From Symbiodinium sp. CCMP2592 (Eukaryota; Sar; Dinophyceae; Suessiales; Symbiodiniaceae): 64,000 nt of DNA. The stretch lies in assembly GCA_905221615.1 (NCBI GenBank), contig CAJNDT010005557.1:667630-731629 (forward strand). The letters run 5' to 3'. Made by a program: the position numbers and the translations under genes. A model generated the notes under the pieces. It had not been told where the DNA came from. It made no database searches and was given only the letters and a program-made list of their open reading frames with translations. Below, piece by piece: positions 58,332-64,000 of this stretch; the first letter of the stretch is position 1; every line of letters starts with the position of its first letter.

Positions 58332-58615
58332 TGCAGATGGGAGTTGCCGAAAAGATGGGACCCCTAAAAAAGTACTCAAAATAGTAGGGTCCTTATTATG
58401 CGGACCCAAAATAAGGTACCCCTGAACTTTCGGAAACTACCCGATGAAGTCTGCAAATCGAGGTCCACCTAAAGTCTCCTTGGAAACCCCAACAGCGGAG
58501 CCAGCATGGAGACGATCGGCAGAATATATCGAGCCGGTCTTTCAAGGCTTGCCCCCGAAGACCCGATAGTTGAGTCATGAAGGTCCCTAAACACTAGCCC
58601 TAAGGCTCTAAGAAT

Positions 58616-58690
58616 TCATATTTTAAGGCTTTTGGGCCCAAAGACCATACTATGTTAGGCTTTTGGGCCATTTTGAGCCTTAGGGTAGGT
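58616..58690. repeat. AAAGGCTTTTGGGCC inverted repeat
   Basis: 'aaggcttttgggcccaaaga' and 'taggcttttgggcc' around a short core. A copy in the other orientation is at about 51225-51295. Confidence 0.55.
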
Positions 58691-58765
58691 TTTAGGTTTT
58701 AGGGTTTATAAACCGTAGCTTTGGGGTTTATAAACCGTACATCGCTAAACCCTACTCAGCTACTA

Positions 58766-58985
58766 ACCCGAAGTGTCCGACTACCTAATAATAATATACT
58801 CTTCCAGATGGGAACCTACATACCTAGAGGCTCATACCCTACCCGTTTTTTAAGGTACCTACTCTTCTATATAGGAGGTCCTAGCCATAAAACTAGATAC
58901 CCTAAAGAAAGGGGTAGGGTATGACCCACCAGGTAATTACTGTCTGAAACCTAAGGACCTTAGTATTGGGTCCTTTGGACCCTTT
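58766..58985. mobile_element. family C copy carrying an inner palindromic element
   Basis: Outer sequence matches family C ('aataatatactctcc' to 'gggtcctttggaccc'). An inner element with 13-bp arms TCATACCCTACCC / GGGTAGGGTATGA occupies 58832-58924. Confidence 0.6.
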
Positions 58986-59146
58986 GCCTGGTCCAGGTCC
59001 TAGTCGTTAAACCGTAGTTCCAGGTCCTAGTTTAGAAACCGTAGTTTAGGGTTTATAAACCGTAAACCGCTAAACCTAAACCGTCAACCCTAAAGCCAAA
59101 ACCCTAAACCCCACTCAGCTACTGAGAGGCTCTGCCGATCAAAGGG

Positions 59147-59250
59147 TACAAGGAAGGACCCCTGGGTATATACCCATAATATAGCCATTATATGCCCATT
59201 ATATAGCCCCATTATCGGGTAAGGGGTCCCCATTAAGGGTCCCTCCTTTT
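59147..59250. mobile_element. MITE family M copy
   Basis: Left 'acaaggaaggacccctgggt', right ATTAAGGGTCCCTCCTTTT; same core as 38224-38332. Confidence 0.7.
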
Positions 59251-59340
59251 CCCTTCTGATAAGTGCGAAATCCGACCTCTAAGCCCTACGTATCAAACCC
59301 TGAAGCCGAAACTTAGAGATCTTCCTGCATCCCCAAAGGC

Positions 59341-59800
59341 CATGAAGGGTCCCTCCTTTTCCCCCTTTTGAGCCGAGGATCAGTTGCCCTACACCCTAAA
59401 CCCTAAACCCTGTAGGGGTCACCCTCAACCCCCAAACCCTATACCCTTATAGAATCCCTATAGATCCCTTTACAGGGACCCATTAAGGGTCCCTCCTTTT
59501 CCCCTTTGAGCCGAGGATCAGTTGCCCTACACCCTAAACCCTAAACCCTGTAGGGGTCACCCTCAACCCCCAAACCCTATACCCTTATAGAATCCCTATA
59601 GATCCCTTTACAGGGACCCATTAAGGGTCCCTCCTTTTCCCCTTTGAGCCGAGGATCAGTTGCCCTACACCCTAAACCCTAAACCCTGTAGGGGTCACCC
59701 TCAACCCCCAAACCCTATACCCTTATAGAATCCCTATAGATCCCTTTACAGGGACCCATTAAGGGTCCCTCCTTTTCCCCTTTTGAGCCGAGGATCAATT
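59341..59800. repeat. 138-bp tandem repeat, about 3.3 copies
   Basis: Units begin with AAGGGTCCCTCCTTTTCCCC; starts at 59341, 59481, 59619 and 59757 (spacings 140, 138, 138). Each unit holds a family M arm, a unique GAGCCGAGGATCA segment, two CCCTAAA heptamers and a short 'tatagatccctttacaggga'. Copies are almost identical, so the expansion is recent. Confidence 0.92.
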
Positions 59801-59805
59801 GCCCC

Positions 59806-59853
59806 CTCGGGTCGATAACTTTGATCTCCTGGTCCTGAACGGTGGATCCGCCT
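59806..59853 (-). other. possible coding island
   Basis: Minus-strand reading GGSTVQDQEIKVIDPR between AAG and AG-like edges, GC-rich amid repeats. It looks exon-like but has no recognised motif. Confidence 0.2.
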
Positions 59854-59864
59854 TGGAGTGGAGG

Positions 59865-60265
59865 GCTCAGGGCTTAGGGTTTTAGGGCTCAGGGTTTAGG
59901 GGTTTAGGGTTTTAGGGGCTCAGGGTTTAGGGGTTTAGGGTTTTGGGGCTCAGGGTTTAGGGGTTTAGGGTTTTGGGGCTTAGGGTTTAGGGGTTTAGGG
60001 TTTTGGGGCTTAGGGTTTAGGGGTTTAGGGTTTGGGGCTCAGGGTTTAGGGGTTTAGGGTTTGGGGCTCAGGGTTTAGGGGTTTAGGGTTTTGGGGCTTA
60101 GGGTTTAGGGTTTAGGGTTTTGGGGCTTAGGGTTTAGGGGTTTAGGGTTTAGGGGTTTGGGATTGGTTTAGGGTTTAGGGTTTGGGGTTTGGGGCTCTGG
60201 CCTTAGGGTTTCGGGTTCAGGGTTTAGGGGTTTGGGCTTGGTTCAGGGTTTACGGTTTAGGGCTT
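59865..60265 (+). repeat. degenerate TTTAGGG field with a higher-order unit
   Basis: Repeats of 'ggctcagggtttaggggttt' with 'agggttttgg', about 33 bp per unit, at least seven units. A higher-order repeat built from TTTAGGG variants. Confidence 0.85.
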
Positions 60266-60282
60266 TAGAAGTTTAGAGGATA

Positions 60283-60298
60283 GGGGGGGGGGGGGGTC
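60283..60298 (+). repeat. poly-G run
   Basis: About 15 consecutive G, followed by a second run of 7 G. G-quadruplex-prone. Confidence 0.8.
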
Positions 60299-60569
60299 TT
60301 GGGGGGGTTTTGAGTCTTGAGCTTTGGGTTTAGGGTTTTTGTTTTAAAGCTGAGTTGAGCTCAGGGCTTAGGGTTTAGGGTTCATAGGGTTTGGGCTTAG
60401 GGTTTAGGGGTTAGGGTATAGAGGTTGGGGTTTAGGGCTTAGGGTTTTTGGATGGCTCAAGAATTTGGCAAAGCTTGGCCAGCTTGCTATATCATAGATC
60501 CCTGATTAGTACGCCGGCTCTCTTCGAACAGTGTCAAATAAAACTTAAAAGCCCCGTTATAGTGTAATA

Positions 60570-60669
60570 TAGGCGCCTTGGTAATCAGAAACAGGTTTTG
60601 GCACATGATATACTAATACTTTCAATAAGGGACCCACCAAAATAGTATTGGTAATAATTTAGGCCCCTA
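60570..60669. repeat. family K copy
   Basis: TAGGCGCCTTGGTAATCAGAA start, core 'aatagtattggtaataattt', end AGGCCCCTA. Confidence 0.6.
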
Positions 60670-60740
60670 TGGCAATCCCTGCGGTTTCTTTATGAAAGGG
60701 CCCGGGCATGAGCCCTGAACCCAAGCATTGCGGAGACTTG

Positions 60741-60866
60741 CAGTAGAAGACCAAAAGTTGGAAACCCAATAGCATCAATCCTTAGGTATAGGAGTAATGC
60801 ACAGGTAATCCCAGCACTATTTGGCCTTGACCCGGTTTCCAACTCTATGACTCTATGGGTTTTACT
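60741..60866. mobile_element. MITE family E copy
   Basis: Starts CAGTAGAAGACCAAAAGTTG; right arm GGTTTCCAACTCTATG is decayed. Confidence 0.55.
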
Positions 60867-61061
60867 AAAGTGGGTCCGGCCTGGACCAGTTCAGCTGCTT
60901 CGGGTAGCTCTCTAAAAGTAAGGTCCCAGTTTAGGTCCCAAGCATGGTGCGGCACCCTTCAAAAACGGACCCTACAAGCAACCCTCATTTAGAGAACTTT
61001 TGGCTTCAGGACTCCCGAGGCCCTAGGCCCCTCGTCTATCTTGGCACACCCAAAGAGTCCA

Positions 61062-61137
61062 AGCACCATTATGGTATATACTTAGACCCCCAAAATACCC
61101 TATAAGTGTATACCATAATGATACTTGGACCCTGTGG
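61062..61137. mobile_element. MITE with ACCATTATGGTATATAC arms
   Basis: Inverted AGTCCAAGCACCATTATGG / CATAATGATACTTGGACC. A related copy is at 62690-62762. Confidence 0.6.
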
Positions 61138-61139
61138 CA

Positions 61140-62405
61140 CAGGAAGCCAGGAACACTGAACTTGGCTGCGCACTGTTGTGAGCAGAAGGATCGGCGTTCA
61201 ACTGCCGAAGCACAAGGAGGTTAGGGTGTACCCTAATGTAGGGGCCTTAAGAATTAGAATAGGGTTCAACCACTCAACGCCAAAGCCCACATCCTAATCC
61301 AACCTGCCCTTTACATTCCTCGAAGCCATCGTGGACACCTATATAGGTAGGCTTGTTGACTTCTTGTGCCTTTTGGGAAAGACTCCGTGTGGGCTTCCCT
61401 GTTAGTTTAGGGAAGTAGACACTACATCCGAAGCGAAATCCAGGCAGGTAAAAACTAACCCGCAACCTCGTCAGCTCGGGCTTAGATACCCAGTATCGAG
61501 GGGGGACCTAAAGGTTAACCTTTAAAGCTATGTAAGGGGTTATAGTACCCCAAAAAGGTGAAAAGCTACATACGGCCACGCAGGGTCTTGCGTTTTTCGC
61601 GGCTGCAATTCCGAGTTCAAGGGCTTGGTCCATCTCAAGTTCGGAGTTTTGGGTCTCAAGGGTCCGTCCGGGTTTGGGTTAACTCACTGGCCCAAAACCC
61701 AAGGAAATAAAAGTTGAAACTTTCAGAATCGACTACCTTATAAGAACCCCAAAAGTTGAAAAGTTGAGTTTGCAGCCAAAAAGTTAAGGGTTAGCATTCA
61801 GGGTTTTTGGTCCAGGGAGTCCTGGGGATGTAGGGCTTCAGTCTTAGAGTTCAAGGTTTTAAGGTGCGGGGCAGAGCTGGAGGAACAAGGAACCCTAAAC
61901 CCTAAATCCCTAAAGCCCTATAGATCCCTTTAAAGGAGCCCTTATAGATCCTTTTTAAAAGGAGCCCTAAACCCTGCAGAAACCGGGGGCACGACTAAAA
62001 TACGAAGACCCCCGAACCCTGAGGCCCAAGAAACACAATAGCCCCAAAACCCTAAACCCTAATTACACCCCTGCCCCCAAAAGTGAGGACTGTGCCTTCG
62101 CCATAGACCCTGCACCCCCGAACACCCTCAACCCGAATAGCTCTAACCCCCAAAAGCCCTAAACCCTAAAACCCTAGAAACTCTAAACCCTACCAAAAAC
62201 CCCAAAACTTAAACCCTCAAGGCCCTAAACCCCCAAACCCGAAACCCAAAGCCCTAAACCCGGAATCCCCCCCCTGGGCGCCTCCGCCATGCTAGCTGGC
62301 GGTTTCAAGGCCTGGAGGCTCGTAGGCGCTGGCCCAGTCGGGGCCTCCCGGATCAGTCGAGTTAGAGTTGTTAGGCTGTTAGGGTTTAAGGTTTAGGGAT
62401 CTTTA
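61140..62405. other. intergenic DNA with CCCTAAA-derived stretches
   Basis: Mostly degenerate CCCTAAA or TTTAGGG derivatives (61890-61990, 62035-62270). A GC-rich patch at 62275-62350 reads TDPGGPDWASAYEPPGLE on the minus strand and could be an exon (weak). No other gene signal. Confidence 0.35.
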
Positions 62406-62531
62406 CTACTATTTGCTTAAGAACCCCAAAAAATAAAAAAAAAATATATATATATATATATATATTCCTTATGGGGGTAATATAGGGATTATTATTTTTA
62501 TTTTTTGGTGGGTTTCTTAAGCAAATAGTAG
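62406..62531. mobile_element. MITE family J copy with (TA)n core
   Basis: CTACTATTTGCTTAA and TTAAGCAAATAGTAG arms as at 39293-39393, with about 22 bp of TA at 62444-62465. Confidence 0.75.
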
Positions 62532-62879
62532 GTTCTAGTTGTTAGGGCGTTTCGGGCTTTCAGGGTTTTTAGGGCTTGTGGGTTTAGGGTTTTAAGGTTA
62601 AGGTATCTCTAAGGTTGTTTTAGGGTTTGGCGGTTAGGGTTTTTTAGGGCTTGAGGGTTTAGGCCTTTCAGGGTTTCAGGTTTTTGCCCAAAGGGTCCAG
62701 GTAATGGTACAGCATAGATTTTGGGGGCCCAAATACCTACTATAATGGTACTTGGACTTTGGGTTGGTTCAAGCTGTAGTTCAAGCACAGCACCGTCCGA
62801 GGGCAGGTTATATAAGGAATTTCAACATACAGGAATCCCCCAGGGAGCCCACTACCCCTTAATTAAGCTATATGGTGGC

Positions 62880-63710
62880 AGCCGCAAAGTTGGAAGACGC
62901 GCACCCAAAATTGCAGCACCCCACAATTGGAATAAAACACATCTTCCAACTTTGGATTCTTCCAAGTTTGCAACCTTCCAACTTTTGATTACCGCATGAA
63001 CCGCTCCAAATGCCGGGCCCTAAAGTTGGAAGGTGGGACCTAGCAGACCCAATATTTAATTGCAGTTTCTCCGTCTCTTTCTACAGTACTGGAGTAATTG
63101 CAGTTTTTCTCCCTTTGCCATACTGGAGCGGCCATGGTATTTGCAGGCTCTCTCTTTCTGCAATATTGGAGCGGTCGTAGTAATTGTGCAACACTGGAGC
63201 GGTCCTCAGATTGGCAGTTTTCTTTCTCTGCAAAAATGGAGTGGCCGTAGTATTTGCAGTTTTTCTCGCTGTGCAATACTGGAGCGGTCGTAGTATTTGC
63301 AGATTTTCTCTCTCTGCAATACTGCAGTGGTCGTAATACTGGCAGTTTCTCTCTCTCTCTCTCTCTGCAATACTGGAGCGGTCGTAGTAATTTCAGGTTC
63401 TCTCTTTCTGCAATATTGGAGCGGTCGCAGTACTTGCAGTTTCTCTCTCTCTCTCTCTGCAATATTGGAGTGGTCGTAGTAATTGCCGTTTCCCTCTCTC
63501 AGCACCATACTGGAGCGGTCAATTTCTCTGCATTACTGGAGCTGCTTCCCGCAAACCGAAAGTTGGAAGATACCCTTACCGCATCAACCGGTCCAAACGC
63601 CGGGACCTAAAGTTGGAAGATGGGACCAAGTCAAACCCAAAGTTGGAAGATGCCGTTGCCGCATCAACCGTTCCAATTGCCGCCTTCCAACTTTCCGGCG
63701 CCTACTGTAT
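62880..63710. mobile_element. composite element: AGTTGGAAG repeats flanking a minisatellite
   Basis: AAAGTTGGAAG or its complement recurs at least nine times. Two 50-bp near-copies of 'ccgcatcaaccggtccaaac...' lie at 62992-63047 and 63579-63628 on either side of the minisatellite. The right end CGCCTACTG then TA matches the CAGTAG end of family E. Confidence 0.65.
63080..63550. repeat. minisatellite, about 12 units of about 43 bp
   Basis: Unit consensus: CAATACTGGAGCGGTCGTAG, TATTTGCAG, then a variable TTTCTCTCTC tract ending CTG. Length varies mainly through the CT tract. Frames stay open on both strands through it but are not genes. Confidence 0.88.
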
Positions 63711-64000
63711 ACCCTAAATTATAAGGGGCTTCATATTATGACATTATGATTTAAGCCACATTCCTTCTGGGCCATAACCGTCCCTAACCCTGAACCCTAA
63801 ACCCTAAACCCTGAACCCTGAACTTAAAATCTAAACCCTGAGCCCTAAACCCTGAACCTGAAATCCTAAACCCTGAAACCCTGAAATTAATGAACATGCC
63901 TGAAACTAGAATAGGGCCCCTAATATGATGAAAGGTATATCCCTTGAATAGAGAATTTCGGAGTCCCTGGGGCCGGGGTCCCTTCTTGGAGGATAATGGG
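63711..64000. other. right edge: CCCTAAA-derived array and MITE fragments
   Basis: 63783-63880 is degenerate CCCTGAACCCTAAA. 63908-63975 resembles half of family I or K. The last bases (CTTGGAGGATAATGGG) are the start of a family A copy cut by the window. Confidence 0.6.

Noticed and set aside
59341..59800. CRISPR-like array
   Set aside because: Units are 138 bp and identical throughout; no short repeats with unique spacers.
63040..63610. Overlapping frames with repeated peptides such as ILERS
   Set aside because: Translation of the 43-bp minisatellite on both strands.
1..64000. tRNA, rRNA or snRNA genes
   Set aside because: I looked for conserved boxes by eye and found none I could support; a covariance-model scan would be needed to exclude them.

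Overview
The window looks like nuclear DNA of a dinoflagellate. No single marker proves this, but four independent signals agree: pervasive interstitial arrays of the TTTAGGG telomere-type heptamer; a retrotransposon LTR carrying the last 11 nt of the dinoflagellate spliced leader (TTTGGCTCAAG); a protein-coding gene whose introns mostly start with GC or GA instead of GT; and very low gene density in MITE-rich DNA.

Layout. 1-592 is repeat-rich flank. 598-20289 is one complete, very young Ty1/copia-type LTR retrotransposon of 19,692 bp. Its 432-bp LTRs differ at one base, it is flanked by a 5-bp duplication GTTTC, and it has two giant intact ORFs on the + strand. ORF1 (3632 aa) is a Gag-Pol polyprotein in copia order: coiled coil, capsid-like region, two CCCH fingers, DTG protease, integrase, reverse transcriptase, RNase H, then about 780 unexplained residues. 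ORF2 (2500 aa) has no standard retroelement counterpart. It holds a canonical CCHC knuckle, two other Cys clusters and a region that reads as a Tpt1/KptA-like RNA 2'-phosphotransferase. 20290-31768 is non-coding: MITEs, trinucleotide satellites and telomere-like arrays.

31769 to about 56457 (minus strand) is a host gene that no single long ORF reveals. It is a DEAD-box RNA helicase of the DDX5/DBP2 type, split into at least 24 exons of 21-82 nt over about 24.7 kb. Every conserved helicase motif from the Q motif through VI is found, in order. 21 of 22 assigned junctions join in phase with an AG acceptor. I infer donors of 16 GC, 3 GT and 3 GA. Most introns carry MITEs. The N-terminal exons upstream of the Q motif are not resolved and may lie between 57 and 63 kb.

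56.5-64 kb is again repeats: MITEs, a 138-bp tandem repeat built from a MITE arm plus telomere-like sequence, a long degenerate TTTAGGG field, and a roughly 43-bp minisatellite inside a MITE-like element. At least 15 short inverted-repeat families recur. In one place (49847-50274) four elements are nested. All calls rest on reading the sequence; no database search was run.
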